The position numbers and the translations under genes are program-made. Positions 23,214 through 37,200 of a DNA stretch of 64,000 nt are shown piece by piece; the stretch's first letter is position 1, and the number at the start of each line of letters is the position of its first letter. The notes beneath the pieces are model-generated. The model ran no database searches. It was not told the origin of the DNA and was given only the letters and a program-made list of their open reading frames with translations. The DNA comes from Ciborinia camelliae. Taxonomy: Eukaryota; Ascomycota; Leotiomycetes; Helotiales; Sclerotiniaceae. Location of the stretch: the NCBI GenBank assembly GCA_025890175.1, contig JANPYM010000002.1, forward strand, positions 2,680,006-2,744,005. Direction: 5' to 3'.

Positions 23214-24568
23214 TCATAAGTTTACACCGCTACCTGTATATCGATCCATCACACTGAAAACTAGCTGGTTATCCACATTACAATCCATACCCGGCACACA
23301 GCCCAATTCTGCACGCACGATGGCGGGATCACCTCCCGCCATGGTGGTTATCATGTCGGTTGCGTATACACAGTTATTCATGTTATTGTTGTTATTGTTG
23401 TTGTTGTTTCCGCCGTCTGAGGACATGGTTGTGGTATAGGTTGCGGGTATTGGTGGGGATGTTTGATGAGATGAATGGGGATTGGGATTGGGATTCGAGT
23501 GCGACTGTATGTGTGTGTGCATGTGAGGGGTTTGTGGAGAAATGGTATTGTAGGATTGGGATGAGAGGTATTGCGGGTCGAAATCGTAGATTGGGGGAGA
23601 TTGGATTGAGAGACTCGATGAGGCACTATGTTGTGTATTTGGTAATGTTATTGGTGTCATGTTGAATCTTTGCTGCTGCTGTTGTTGTTGATTGTGAACG
23701 TTTCGCGCATTTCCATGATTCTGACTGATACTGCTATGTCGGCTTGCTGCGCTGCTTCTTCGAGGACCCATAAATTGTTGTGTTGGTGGAACTCCCTTGA
23801 CAATCGATGTTTGTGTCTGGCTTACACTTAAGCTACGTGAGGGGTGTACTGCGTCCCATAATGAATGCACGGTATTTCCACTGCAAGAACTCTCTCGACT
23901 CTGAACCGTTTGCCCCATGGTTGTTGCGCTCGTTATACTTCCATCTGCACAACATACTTTTCGCGTCTGAAGTAAATGCTCCAATTGTTGTACCGAGGTA
24001 CTCTCACTCCCATATTGTCCCGACATCATTAGATCTTCGGAACTCATCTGTAGATATGGCTCCACTATATCATTCCCTACACCGTGTTGTGCTAGCAGAC
24101 ATCGTAGTTTTTTGTTCTCATCTGCTACTCTTCTCGCGGCCATCTGAATCTCGGAAGAAGCTTCGATCCCCTGAAGTTCACATTGGCGCAATCGTGCCTC
24201 GAGTTCTTGGAGGTACTCTTTTCTTCGGGCGCGGGATCGTCTTTGATTGTCTCGAATGCGCGCAAGGTTTGCTTTTTCCTAAAAAAGAAATATGAAATTA
24301 GTACTAAGATTTGATCGATTTGCAAGTATTGATGGCCATGGAAGCTTGAAGCTTGTCCGTGGGAGGAGGTAGTGCGCCAATAGGTAGCTAGGGATATCAA
24401 AATTGATATCTACTAGGTACCTAAGGTAAGCTTGCTGAAGTCTTGGCATTTGACCTCTCCTCCCTTCGTGATCACAAATTGCGGAGACTCGACTGGACTC
24501 TCGACTGGATTCTCGACTCTCGACTCAAAAGGAATGAAAGCTTCATCACTCACCGCAGCTGTCGACAT
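23214..24568 (-). CDS. bZIP transcription factor
   Basis: Two exons, 24554-24568 (coding only MSTAA) and 23214-24278, giving 359 aa. The basic region starts almost at the N-terminus: NLARIRDNQRRSRARRKEY has the N-x7-R signature of bZIP DNA-binding helices, followed by leucine-spaced LQELEARL and a second amphipathic stretch ending in RRVADENKKLRCLLAQHGV. The remainder is low complexity, with polyglutamine (about residues 175-182) and polyasparagine runs, as in transactivation regions. The RIRDNQRRSRARRKEYLQE form is typical of a filamentous-fungal bZIP group in which some members control secondary metabolism or stress, but I cannot assign a named factor. The 275-bp intron is unusually long for this window and contains a TACTAGGTACCTA element. 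Nothing of note lies in the 7.98 kb upstream of the gene. Confidence 0.9.
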
Positions 24569-24844
24569 GGTGAGATATTGGATATGTCTTCAAAATGTAT
24601 GGAAAATTTGTAGACTCAATTGAATTCTCAATTGATGTGATTGAATTGAAATGAATTTAATACCATAGCCGCCCCTATTTAGCGCGTCATAAACTTCAAT
24701 TGTCCCCAGTCCAGTCCAGTTGCAAGTACATTAATACGCGTCAAAGCTTTTTTTGGTATATATGGGGGGAGTATGAATGAAAGTATGAAACGATGAATAA
24801 ACAAAGATGATCGAAGCTGATTCGGGAGATGTAATAATCGTATA

Positions 24845-24910
24845 TATGGATATGGATATGGATATGGATATGGATATGGATATGGATATGGATATGGATA
24901 TGGATATGGA
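24845..24910. repeat. (TATGGA)11 hexanucleotide array
   Basis: Eleven uninterrupted TATGGA units about 280 bp upstream of the bZIP start codon. Because it is in the promoter, length variation could affect expression. Confidence 0.97.
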
Positions 24911-25106
24911 TTGAATTGAATTTGAATCCTCAACTTGACATCTGATCTGATCTGATCTTAGGTTCTTCGATTCTTGTTGTTTGGAATTGCCTTTGTACAG
25001 TGAACATCACTAGCATACCTAGCCATATAATAAAGTATCGTACGCGTAAACCGTGGCTGTGCTGAAATGTTGAAGAAAGGTAGAAAGGTAGGTATCAGTC
25101 AGTACC

Positions 25107-25161
25107 TAGGTAGGTAGGTAGGTAGGTAGGTAGGTAGGTAGGTAGGTAGGTAGGTAGGTAG
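25107..25161. repeat. (TAGG)n tetranucleotide array
   Basis: About 13 to 14 TAGG units extending from a CCTAGG palindrome, about 540 bp upstream of the bZIP start codon. Confidence 0.97.
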
Positions 25162-28100
25162 CTGGAGGTATTCAAATATCACTCCATAATCACCCCATAT
25201 TGTTGCTTTATCAAGAACAGGAGGCAAAAACATAAAATTGAAGGCATAGACAATGAAGTTTGAACATGCACACACACACACACCCACCCCCTCGGAAAGA
25301 ATTGCTCATTAATGTATTCATGCAGCCAGAAAAGTATATATTCAAATCAACACGCTAAGATAAGGTGCAAAACGCCAATTATATTAAAATATTATATTAC
25401 TCCTTTTGGGGGTTTTCATTCCATCAACCTTGGCCCGGGGCTTGGAATCGTAGTAGTACCTACTCCGTATATAGGGTTTTATAGAATTATTAGCAAATGG
25501 AGCCAATATTGATGATTTGAGTACTTCCTGGCCGCATCAGTATTTGGTGTTCATATTTAATTGGTCGATCACAAGCACAAGCACGAGCATAAGAAAAAAA
25601 GAGACAGTCCCGTCAAAAAGTAAATATGAAAGCCTCGACTGGGATGTATCCATCTGAACCTTTGTAATTTATCGGGGATTTACCCGGTCGGCACTCACTC
25701 AACAACAACCGAATCCGAGAATGTACGAGATCTCCGAATGCAACGCGGCGTTGTAATGCCATTGCCCCGCGGAGGTGCCCCAGAGTTTTATCTCACCGCC
25801 TTCTCCTGTAAGAATAGATTTGCATGGGCAGAATGTTTTCGTTGACGGCGCGACAAACTTCGGGTCATCTGTAACCTCATTGCTTTTAAATCCAAATGAG
25901 AAATTCATACATCACATACATCAGATCCTTATCCTACATTACTTTTCTACTTTTGAGATATTTGGGTGGAGGAGGCTTTGAGTTTCCAGTTTATCTGGAT
26001 TCTGTTTATCTTGACAGAAAGCTTTCGGCTTCTTGGCCGGTCTAAGGTTAGTGTTTGGTCCGGATGGAAGGGACCAATCCCATTTGCCACACATATCCCA
26101 CCCATACCCGTCAAATCGCCCGAAACATTTCAGTGATTCGTAACATACGATCGGCTAGAAGCTCCATCCGAAGATATATGTATCACATTTGACAATCTGG
26201 AGGATGGGAGATCTACTATCTAGGCGTAGGTAGATAACAAAAGAGAAACTTTAAGTCAGGGCTACGACGCCCAGAACAATATAACATAGTGTTACTGTAA
26301 TCTATTGACGTCACACACCCCCTCACTCGAGACTTTCTCCCTAACTACCTTCGTAGCTAGTTCGCTCTTCACTGCAATCCTCATTCTAGCTGACCGAGCT
26401 TTTAATATCGGCGATGAAGAAAGGACAACTTCTTGATTGTCAATGATTCTGCAAATGCAGATTTGAAGCGTGAAGGTTATACTGCTTCGTTCTCTGCCAT
26501 CGGGTAGGGAATATAAAGCCCGCCAATCTCGTTTTCTTAAGCGCCCATCTCCATCCCACCCCTGTTGCTCCCAATCCTGCTATGGAACGAGCCGTCCGTT
26601 AATCAGCTCGTGGATAAAGAAAAGCTTCAAGAGGGTAGATATCCAAAGTCTGGAAAGTTCACAGGATAGTTTGAATATATTTTTGATTTTCGATTATTGT
26701 ATACTCCAGGGACGTAATTTTTATTATTATTTTTGTGTTTGCGCGAATATTATTAACTAAAACTATCTATCATACATTGGGTAATGTGGGGAATGGAGAC
26801 TTGTAGTAGAGAATCCTGAAGTGTTAATAGATTCTCACCCATGACAGCCTTCACTCACAATGCTCCCATTGAGACAGTCTACTTCGATCATCTACTTGGG
26901 GTTGTATCTTTTGGAGATATTAGTAGATGCGGCTTTAGGAACGGAGATACAAGCGAGTGAAATAAAGACATATGGTTTGTTTGAGTCCATATGGATAATA
27001 CAATTTCTGATTCAAGTGTAGACGGGTCCATTCCAATACTCAATATTAAGCGATATATAAGTATAAATGTCTGATCCCTTTTGGTAAGGGTTTAATATTA
27101 AGGGAAGTTACCCCAAAATACCAAGGTGTTCATGGGTCGTCGAGAAATTTGAAATCTTCAGGTAGGACGGGGGCGGTGTGTATGTAGGACATCTGCGATT
27201 TTTTGCCTCAAATATTGGGTTCGAAGAAAGCTTTGAGAGTTAAAGTCCCAGAAATTGGCAATGCCATAGAATTCGTCTATCGAAAATCTTCTTTCTTTTA
27301 TTGTCACCGTCGTAGAACACTTTCCCAATACGCAAGCATTGTCATTCATTCTCAATCTAGATCTCTTCAAGATTGAGAGATCACGGACTCAGTGTAGTCG
27401 CCCCAGTATATTAACGTGTGCTTTCATGCTTTCATGCTTCCACAAGCCATCCTGTCAGCAGATAGTAATTTAGGTTTTCTCCTCAGATGCTGCCTCTAGA
27501 TAGAAAAGACATGTACTTATATAGCGCACGAAGTAGTAGAATGAACTGGCAAGACATCGGCAAAGCCGAGATATGGACGGATGTGGATCAGTATGGCAGT
27601 CTAGTGAAAGGATAATGTGACTAAAAATCCCGTGAATGGTATATAAAGTCTTAGCAAACTCAATGAGGTCGTTATAGAAGCAAAATGTAAAGTTATACCA
27701 CTTCACTGGCATATCAGTATTTTGGGTGGTGAAGCAGGCAAGGAAGGCGGCTTGGGGAAGAATAAAATTTATTGGTACATTGTACCCCCAAAATGGATAA
27801 TTTGAAATCCCAAGAAGTTGCTATTGTTGTCAAACTTCTGAACTCTTGCCGACAGCTTTGTTGTTGTTGTTGTTATAGGATCTATCATTATGGTGGTCTA
27901 TAAAATACGGTTGCTGCCACCATCGGACTTGTTCCATATTTCGAAATCTTCAGTTGGAAGAAATCAGGTTTCACCCTGTCTCTCTAAGGGAAGCCAAAAC
28001 AAACTGCCTACTGAGCAATAAACTATTCGTGGTAATTCTTGTGACAACAAGGTCAAAGTTAACAAGTGAACTCGATAGTGAGACTTTAGTTCAATTTCCC

Positions 28101-30076
28101 TCTTCTATTGTTGTCGATTCATTCTAACTCATACTTAATAACATCAGTCAACATTAGGTATTGCGTTTAAACATTCCAACGAAACTTCTTATCTCTTTGG
28201 ATAGAAGAGCTGCTGATCAATGGTGCGATCTTAATTGGGGTACTTTGGGCATTGAAGGGGTTGATAAATAGAACGGGGGTTGGAAAGAAAGGTGGCATGG
28301 AGATAATTTGGTGGATGGGGGTCCTTTGGATTCCCAAAGAACCCCCCACAGTAAAATTGGCACGGAAAAGGCTTTTGATAAGAGAGAAGGGTAAATATCT
28401 GTGAGAGATTCGCATTGAAAAATCCTATCCGTAGTATATAAGTCTTCAATCACTGTTACAACCAAACCCGAATTCGCAACTCACTACCACGACCGCCACC
28501 GGCATGTCACTGATTGGCAATCCAACAACTTTCAGTTGAGATTTTGCCATGACACAAATCTTAAAGTACCTAATATAGGAGCACCTTCCATATAAATTTG
28601 CATGAATGCCTGGTTCAGCTATTAGGAGCATTTTTGCTGCCATTTTTCTATCTATTCTGTTTATCGGGAATCACTGAGACGCACCGTTTGACAACAGTCA
28701 CTCCACAAACGCAACGCAATTATCTGAACTTCATAATGAGAACTTAACAAATCAAACCGAACCGAGCTGAAGGTTATTGGGTATGATGTTGAGGAACTTT
28801 GCTTCTTTCAGATCACTATACATGAAGTCCGGTATCTTATGGGCATTTTCTTTTAGTTTGAGGAGACCAGGGAAGAGACGCTGGTGTTTATATAGTGATC
28901 AGGCGGCGGATGAAAACTGAGGGGTTTGTTGGTGAATACTGGATAATGATTAAGTGGTGGATCGGGAAATGGAAAGGGGTGAAAAAAAAAGAAAAGAATA
29001 AATATGATATTGCTCACATCAGTTAGTTACCTGTATGTTATTTAATTTCCCAAGGAACCACCTTATCATTTTTTACTTGCAGTCTATAAAGGTACGCTCT
29101 AACTGACACGGCAATGAGAAGCGCTAGAACGTGGTCATACAAAACTCTCGATGAAGATACCAGGCCCCGTGAGACTCGAACATGCGCAGAATCATGCAGC
29201 GCAATACTACTACGGAACTGAAGACCATGAAGAACCTGGATGGAAAAATATCATCACCCGATGGATCTACAATCCAAACAAAGAAAAGAAGTTGAAGAAG
29301 CAGTGGTGATAACGCGATGAATATTATGCTGCAAGTTTTAATAGGGGATAATAAAAAGTAATAATCTGAGGTTATCATTTAAACGAAAATAATGTTTTGT
29401 GATGAATGAAATGCTTCGGACGAGACCCCATTTTGCGTATAAGGTGTGCCATTAGATAGATTTGGGAGGTAATTAAAAGTCCAGGCAATGGGAGAATGAA
29501 GAGAAACATCAGAACACCTGCAGAAAGAAAGAGAGATGAAGAGAGTACGGTCACGTCAGATGCACTCTAGTTTCGAGAACGTGATTGTCAATTATTTTGC
29601 TATCGCAAATTTACTCAGACCATGGAGTGTTTCCTCAATATCAATGCTATTTCTGGCCCAGAAGAGAAGAGAAGTTTAATCTAATTTCTTCCTTAGAGAG
29701 TCGCATCAGACATTCAATTTTGGCCCGTATATATTAATAGGGTTTGTGTAAAAGAGAGCTACTTGTAATTAGGGGATATATAATTTTAATCCTAATTCTT
29801 CTATATAAAAGTCGAACAGAAGCAAAGATGCACTCAATACTATCTCAGTAAAGATTTCACTCGTTGACAACAAAGAGTCCCCCGCACTGCCAAAAGTAAA
29901 TGAATCTCTCATTTCCCCGAATTTTGTATCGTCAAAGCTCAGCTTCATCAAGATTCGAAATACCGTAAAATTATTTATAAACTACACAGTGTCTTTCTCT
30001 TCTCTCTTTCCTTCCCCCCTCCCTTTTCACCTTCCCCCCTCTTCACTTATCAAAATCTTCAAACTTCCGGTTCATA

Positions 30077-30223
30077 ATGCCATACCTCTCGTATCTTCGA
30101 CAAGTACAAAATCACCTCAGGTTCAGGAGCATGATAGTTACTATTCTACCTTCTCAATTTCTCGTCTCCTTGTTTCTTCCAAACTTACTTCCACATGTGG
30201 TTTGCAATTGCCTCAAGCAATAA
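30077..30223 (+). CDS. Possible 48-codon small ORF after a pyrimidine-rich tract
   Basis: An ATG-initiated frame of 48 codons begins about 30 bp after a C/T-rich tract (29993-30045), the arrangement seen at many fungal transcription starts. The product (MPYLSYLRQVQNHLRFR...) is basic then hydrophobic, with no recognised family. It lies in the middle of an 8-kb desert. It may be chance, or mark a non-coding transcript. Confidence 0.15.
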   Translation: MPYLSYLRQVQNHLRFRSMIVTILPSQFLVSLFLPNLLPHVVCNCLKQ

Positions 30224-32551
30224 ACCCAATAAACATTCTATCGTTCATATTAATCTGCAATCTTTCCGTCTGAATTAGAGAATTCAACGTTTGCTCAATG
30301 TATATAAAAGTGTATATTAAGTAGGATCATCCTATATCCGCCTAAATTCTATCGATTCTCGATCGGCCCATGGAAAATAACTGAAAACGCAGTAGCATAA
30401 AAGCTCCTCCCCCCTTATCTTTTTCATTTTCGTGTAGGAAAGCCAAAGACTCAAACTCAAAAAAAGATAAGAAAACGATGTTATTTCTGTAACTAAATGT
30501 AAAAATCTATAGCAGAGACAGAGAAGTTAAAATTCGACAATCAGATTATAAGTTGATAATAAAAGTATGACACAACACACAATGAAAGTAATAAGTTTGT
30601 CTATATAGTAACCGCACATCAAACCGTTTAAAATTGAATATCTATGCTACCTACTCGAAGCCAATTGCAACTATATCACAAAAACCAAACAGCCCTTCTC
30701 CTACTGGCCTCATTCTCTTTAGTTCAATGATGTCTATAATATTTCTTCGGAAAGGCCACCCAGGTCTAATCTTATATACGTGCAGCCTGAGAGGGATCTG
30801 TAGAGATAAATCATGCTAGCATACTATGTAAAATCAACTTCGGGGAAGATTTTGATGTTAATGTTAATACCTAGAATATTTATGATATAGAAACGAACCT
30901 CTTCATCCCCCTCTTACTTTTTCCTGCGGTAAAGCAGAAAATAATGCAGCTTTAGCCGCTCAGAGGAAATCGAGATGTGAGGAAAGAGGTGGGAGTGAAT
31001 GATTCTCTGAATTCTACAGCTTAAGGTTCGTATGAGACGCAGCGTAGATATTTGGTCCTCGAGCTAAAATGATAAAGGGTGATGGAATAGAATAGATATT
31101 AGCGAGAGATCGAAGCTTGGAATAAAGGACAATTGAACAGGCTATAACTTAAACACAAATAGTAACACCAACAATAAGAGAAGCTAATAACAATACTATA
31201 AATGCAAATCAGAACAATCTATCTCTATCTCTCTTGATTCCAGCTCTAACTTCGTCACAAAAATCAGAACTCAAACACCTCATCTCTAGCCCCTGAGTGC
31301 TTGCATTCAAAACGCTTGGCCCGGTTTTGCAGGATCTAATGATTGTATAATATCTAATTCTATCAACCAAATCGAAAGGTTTTATAGCTACTGATAAATC
31401 AAGTACTTCAGGATCTTCAACAATGGTCTGGACCTGAAACTTTGGTGCAGTTAAGTTAAGTTGAAAAGTTAGAAGTCAGTACATTTGGAGCTGGGCTATG
31501 ATTAAAGTAGTGTGATATCAAGTTTAGGGCGATAGAGGGATTATGGGTTGAGTAGGGCGGGATGCCAAATTTATGTGGAGATGGAGGATTAGATGGTTGG
31601 TGGAGAAAAGATACACAATATTTTCCCCGTCCTTTTCCCTGCACTAGAGATAAATCGCCACCAGAAAAAGCCGTCCAGGGAATGTGTAGAGATATTTGAA
31701 GAGACTATGGCTCTTCCTTATGCTTGTGTGCGTGTTGAATGTAAAAAGTATGAAATTTGGGGTGGAAGGGAGGGGGAGCAGATGTAAAGATAATTAGATG
31801 AATACACGTTAAATCGACAACATTTTTCGAGGACAACCTGAATGACAATAAAAAGGAAAGTAAAACATCCAAGTCTTACCGCCACCCAACCACGCAAGGA
31901 AACCAAATCCAACCCCTTCACAAAGCTCGCACTCGGAGGTCCTATCTTGACTGGACAATTTTGTGGTTTTGTATTGTTGATGAGTTGAAAAATTATAAAG
32001 ATAGGAGGGTATATACTAAATAATTGAGAATCTAAAAGGATGAGAGGGTTGATGTTGCTATGACTGTCTACGTATATGATGGTTGGATAGTTGAAAAATA
32101 TACCACTGTGATGACGCTAGTATGTAAAGGAGACTTCCTATCTTGTACTGTGAGAGGTTGATCACGGCTAATGTCAGACCATCAGAAAGAGTGTAGATTG
32201 CAGCCAATCAGTGGCGCCCACTCTACATATGAAGTTGATTGGGTATATTGCAAGCTCCAAAGTGGAAAACTTCACAAAAACAAGCATCGTCACAAAAAAG
32301 GAAGATATTTTTAAAATCATCAATGTATTATTTTATTCATGCGCACGTATATACATACAAAGGCATAACTCGTACTCATAGACCAACTCGTAAGTGTGTA
32401 TCCTAAACCCGTGTCGTAGGATCAACCCGACCAAACCAGGTACCCAAAACACCGTGGATACCATTATATTATCATGCCTGAAAAAGAAACCGCCACTTTA
32501 TCACAATTCACTCCTATCAAACTGTATATTACAAGCTCGCAGGCTTGTTAC

Positions 32552-34240
32552 TCAAACTTCCTCAGTCTTGCTGGAATGTTGAATATGCTCAACACCAGCA
32601 CCCTCCTTATCGGTCATACCCATCTCAGCGGCATAGGTGGAGTGAGGAACCCACTTAGCAGATGTACGTGCGGTAGTCTCCTCCAACATACGATCGACTT
32701 GTTCGAGGGAAAGACCCTTGGTTTCGGGAATGAGGAAATAAGCATAGATGAAGCAGCATGTGCAAAGGGAACCCCACAAGAAGAAAACCTTTGATCCCAA
32801 GTTTGCTTGTCCCTTTTCGGTACCGACGAGGTATGGTGTGATGACAGCGATGATACAATTCCAGAGCCAGTTGGAGGCGGTGGAGAGACCAACACCACGG
32901 GATCTGATTGGGAGAGGGAAGATTTCACCGACGAGAACCCAAGCACCTGGACCCCAAGTGGTGGCAAAGAAGGTAATGTAGATGCAGATGAAAGCTATCA
33001 TGGCTGAGACGGCAGAGGTGTTGTGTTTAGATTCGCTTCCGGCGGTAGATCCGATGATAGCGACAAGGAATTCGCAAACCAACATACCGAAGGCACCCCA
33101 GATGAGGATTGTACGACGACCGTAGCGTTCGACAGTATAGAAGGAGATTGGAGTAGAGCAGACGTTGACAAGAGTGGTGATCAAACCGATGAGGAAAGGG
33201 TTTTTGATCGAGCCGAGAGCTTGGAAGAAGGTGGTTCCAAAGTAGAAGATGAAGTTAACACCAGTCCATTGTTGCATCATTTGAAGAGAAGTACCGAGGA
33301 TAGTTCTGCGAAGGTTGGAACCACTGTGGAAGATACTTCCTGTGAAGCAGTTTGCCCAAGAGCCTAAGTAACCGGTTTGAGGAATTACGGACATTTCGTA
33401 TTCATGATTGGCAATGATCTCGGTGAGTTCCTGTTGAATGTATTCACTACCTTGTGGTTGACCTCTGAGACGAGCAAGGTTGACAGCGGCTTGATCAAGA
33501 TTACCCTTCTTGACGAAGTATCTTGGAGATTCTGGAAGGAGGAAGAGACCACCACCTAAGATAAGAGCCCATGCGATTTGAAGAGCGATTGGGATTCTGT
33601 AAGATCCAGTATCGAGACGGTTTTGAGTACCATAATCGACGCACGATGCGAGAAGAAGACCAATGGTGATGCAGAATTGGTAACCAGATACCAAAGCACC
33701 ACGAACCTTCTTGGGGCAAATCTCGGACATGTAAAGAACGATGGTAGCAGAGACAAAACCTACACCGAAACCGGCGACTAAACGACCAGCAACGAGGAGA
33801 CCGATACTAGTAGAAGCAGTTTGCAAGATGACACCAATGATGAAGACGAGACAACCGAGAATGACAGTGCTTCGGCGACCGAACCAATCGGCAAGATCAC
33901 CAGCAAACACAGCACCGAAGAAGGTACCAGCGGAGAGAATAGAAGTAATTAAGGATTTATCATTGGCGGGGAGGACAAAAGCGGCGATCTCTGCAGCTGA
34001 TGCTCCTGCACCGGGAATTTCCTTGCCAGTCTAAAAGGTAGTATATTAGCTAGTGTTTGTGAGAAGGCGGGGTAATTGACGTACATAGAGATGAATGAAG
34101 TAGTCCATTCCCATGACACCAGAGATATATCCAGAATCATAACCGAAGAAGATACCACCGAAGGAAGCGAAAGCACACATCAGGTATGCTTTCACTGTTA
34201 CGGGTGCCTCAAGGCGGCCGACATCTGAAGTTGCGGCCAT
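32552..34240 (-). CDS. MFS hexose transporter, high-affinity glucose type
   Basis: Exons 34085-34240 and 32552-34030, 544 aa. The sugar-porter signatures are all visible: FFGYDSGYISGV in helix 1, DLADWFGRRS in the loop between helices 2 and 3, PESPRYFVKKG after helix 6, QQWTGVNFIFYFG in helix 7, ERYGRRTIL in the loop between helices 8 and 9, and PETKGLSLEQVD after helix 12. Twelve hydrophobic helices fit the frame. The N-terminus (VKAYLMCAFASFGGI) resembles fungal high-affinity monosaccharide transporters of the MstA/Hgt kind, which import glucose by proton symport across the plasma membrane. The substrate is inferred from this family only. The 54-bp intron falls right after helix 1. The 7.1 kb upstream is without genes, so expression control may be spread over a long region. 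Confidence 0.93.
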
Positions 34241-37200
34241 TGTTGCGGTTGGCTTCGAATGTATGAGAGGAGAGGAAGAGAGAGAAATTGGAATAGATGT
34301 GGAGTGATGATTACTCGAAATCAATTGTGAATTGATTGAGTGTGGACTCTGGAGGGAAGTTTGTTGATGAGACTGGAGAAAAAAAAGTTATAGTTTGGAG
34401 GGATTTCGAGTCCTTTTGTATCTGTATCTCACGGGCATTTGCATTTGATGGACTGGGGTAAAAATCGTATTAGCATGGTTTATAGACACTTGTATCAAAG
34501 TATGGTGCTTGCCGTTAGCCGTTAGTAACTTAGTGTCTCTCGCCAAAATTTTCATAATGTCTCCATATGGGGACGCCGCCACTCCACATTAACACTAATT
34601 ACCCCATGTCTTTGATGCTCCCCAGACATCCATGGATCTGGACATGAAAAACACGGGCAGCCGAGAGTTTGATCTGTGCGGTACCCTGACCCTGAGTAAT
34701 CGGTCCTTTTTGTTAAGGGACCAAGGCTGAATAGCAGGAACTAATAGAGAGGAGTGGATTCAGATTCAGTGGAGGTAGAGTCTAGACGGGGTAAAGTAAA
34801 AATCAAGTAGAATACCTGCGAGGACCTTCGAGTAACACCCTCGGTTCAGAATATTATGTGAGGTTACATGCATACAATGTCAGTTATTGGGTGCCAATGG
34901 GTGGTAAATTGTAACTCCTCCCTAGAAGGTACCATGTACAGTACTAACATTATCAAGTTATAGATTGGTAGATCAGTATGTATGTATGCTCAAAGAACGT
35001 ACCAAGTACTAAATCCCTAGTATAGACTAGATCAAATCTAATGTGATTATTAATTTACCATTTCGTCTTGATTTCATTCGCTAAAATGAAGGAAATTTGA
35101 TTTGAAATTTCTTCACTTATTACACGCAAATTGAGTTGATGCGAACAGACTGGTTCTTCTTTGCTGTAGATTGTTCTAGGTAATTTCTAGAGACAAGAAC
35201 TAATGTAGATCTTGAATTTTTGACACTTGTCAAATATTGAAACTTGATACTATTACCATGGTCCATAACTCATAAGCTAATAATAATTGAGTTTTGACAG
35301 AATTGTAAAGGCCGCTTCCAGTAGGACTAGTGGAGGTACTAGGTTACTTACAGGGGCTCAACCCGAGCTGCTGTCAATTCCCTTTACGGTATGGCCGATA
35401 CCATTCTCGATGAGGCCCATTTTAACCCCCACAAACTTTGAATCTTGGGATTCTGGAGACTGGAGCACTTGACCACTTGACATGTCTCGACTCTCGAGCG
35501 GGCAAAGCCTTTCTCGTGGCAAGACTAACAAGATGCATGTTTCTTTTACCAGCGAATTGATCTTCAATGGTTACACTGTCAAAAATTACAGTATTATGTA
35601 TATGCCAATAAACATGTGCATACGGAGTGTGCGTACATAATTGACCGAATTTCATAAAGATATTCCGATATTCCAGCCGAGGATCACTTCATGCATCAAC
35701 CCCCCATCTTTAAAGAGAAAAGAAATTCAAGCCACCAACGTGATCATTTTATATGGAGCTATTCTTGTTAACAGAGTAATCATTTGGTTGGCACGGAAGT
35801 TATTTCCTCGTAAATGCTTGATGAAGACAGGGAATTACGAAAGCAGTCTGAACTCTGATACAAAGCCATCACGAGCCTTTCTAGAATAGACTTTTCAAGA
35901 GTCCAGTGACCAATTCATTCCAAATCCAACGGGCTGATGTCCTTTCGAAGTTAAAGCGCATGGAAGGCGTCGTCGGCTATTAGTTTCGTTTAGGATTTCT
36001 GAGCCACACTTCCAGAAAAAACCTACCTACCTACCTAGGTAGTTCTAACTTCTAACGTGGTATCACTGGGATGAGGTTGGAAAGGAATTTGGTTGGATAT
36101 TATGATTTGAATTGCGCGAACAGTCCGTTCATTTGTTCTGGAATCTTTTCAGTTCCCGAATCCCAACAATAGTAAAAACTGGAGAGCTACATAGGCTACA
36201 TTGTATGGGGATATTGCGGGTGGTCGTGAGTTCTTAACTTCTTTGCCAATTCCAAACATCTCTAAAACGGAAATGAATAACAACTTCCAAATTGGATACA
36301 AAAATTGGAATTCCCGAAGAATTTCCCAGTTCCGCACCCCTGGTAGCCAAGATCAACTTTGGAAGAAGTCATTGGGCGTCAATCTCTTCTTCATTTCGCA
36401 TTTCCCGTCGTGACTGATGAGCTCGGGTGTACCAACCCAAAAACTACAAGAGAATTTGCAATGATTCTTGGCATGTCGACCCCCGGTATTGGAAACAGCT
36501 TGGCCATGGTGTTAAACAGTTAAACGCCGCGCGTGGATAGTTTGGTTTGCAGCGATGAGGCCCCTATTATTATTATTGCCATAGGACGATAGGAATTGAT
36601 TAAAGATGGCGTCTATTATCGGTTGAAAGTCATCTGATTTGGTATTACAGTATTGTCGTAAAAGACGTCGATGAAATAAAATTGTAGGTATACTATTGAA
36701 TACTCACGATATCGGTACCGGTACATATTCTTTTGGTGGAGAGGAGATATTTTCCCGTCTGTTTGGTTTCCCCATTTTCCTTCCCCCCATTTTCCCTTAT
36801 CCTCCTCGCTTTTCCTTCCCTCTTTTCTTCTAGATGGCACCTCAACCCCACCCATCTCCGACTTGCTCTTTCCCACAATTACTCCAAACTCCAGAAAACC
36901 CAAACCCAAACGCAATAAAACCCCAACATCCCCTCTCCCCGCTCTCTTTTATGATCTAATTCCCCAGTTATTCCACATGTTTTACATGCTTTTCGCATAA
37001 ACATATGGAGTCAATCGGCCCTTTACAATTCTGAAGCAAATCCCCAAATATCATCCCCATACGAATCGAATCGATGTATCCACTTCAAAATCTCCAGACC
37101 GTATTCGTCTCCCGAGTCTCCACCTACTGTCCCAGACCCCAACTTCCACTTTTCTGAACTTCTTCATATCATCAAATATGTATGTTCTTTGTCACCGGCC

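Larger units (their letters stand above)
24569..32551. other. Gene desert of about 8 kb upstream of the bZIP gene
   Basis: No protein gene can be supported. Open frames are short, mostly lack a good ATG and show no family resemblance. The stretch lies upstream of the bZIP start and downstream of the sugar-transporter stop, both on the minus strand, so it may be an extended regulatory region, a non-coding RNA locus or decayed DNA. It contains the hexanucleotide array at 24845-24910 and the tetranucleotide array at 25107-25161. One pyrimidine-rich tract (29993-30045) is followed by an ATG (30077) opening a 48-codon frame that ends at 30223. I see no transposase, reverse transcriptase or tRNA in it. 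Confidence 0.6.

Noticed and set aside
25107..25161. CRISPR-like or telomere-like array
   Set aside because: It is a plain tetranucleotide microsatellite without spacers, and TAGG is not the fungal telomere unit.
25699..25908. 69-codon minus-strand frame with several cysteines
   Set aside because: Short, no family resemblance, no promoter or splice context; chance in AT-rich DNA is the simpler reading.
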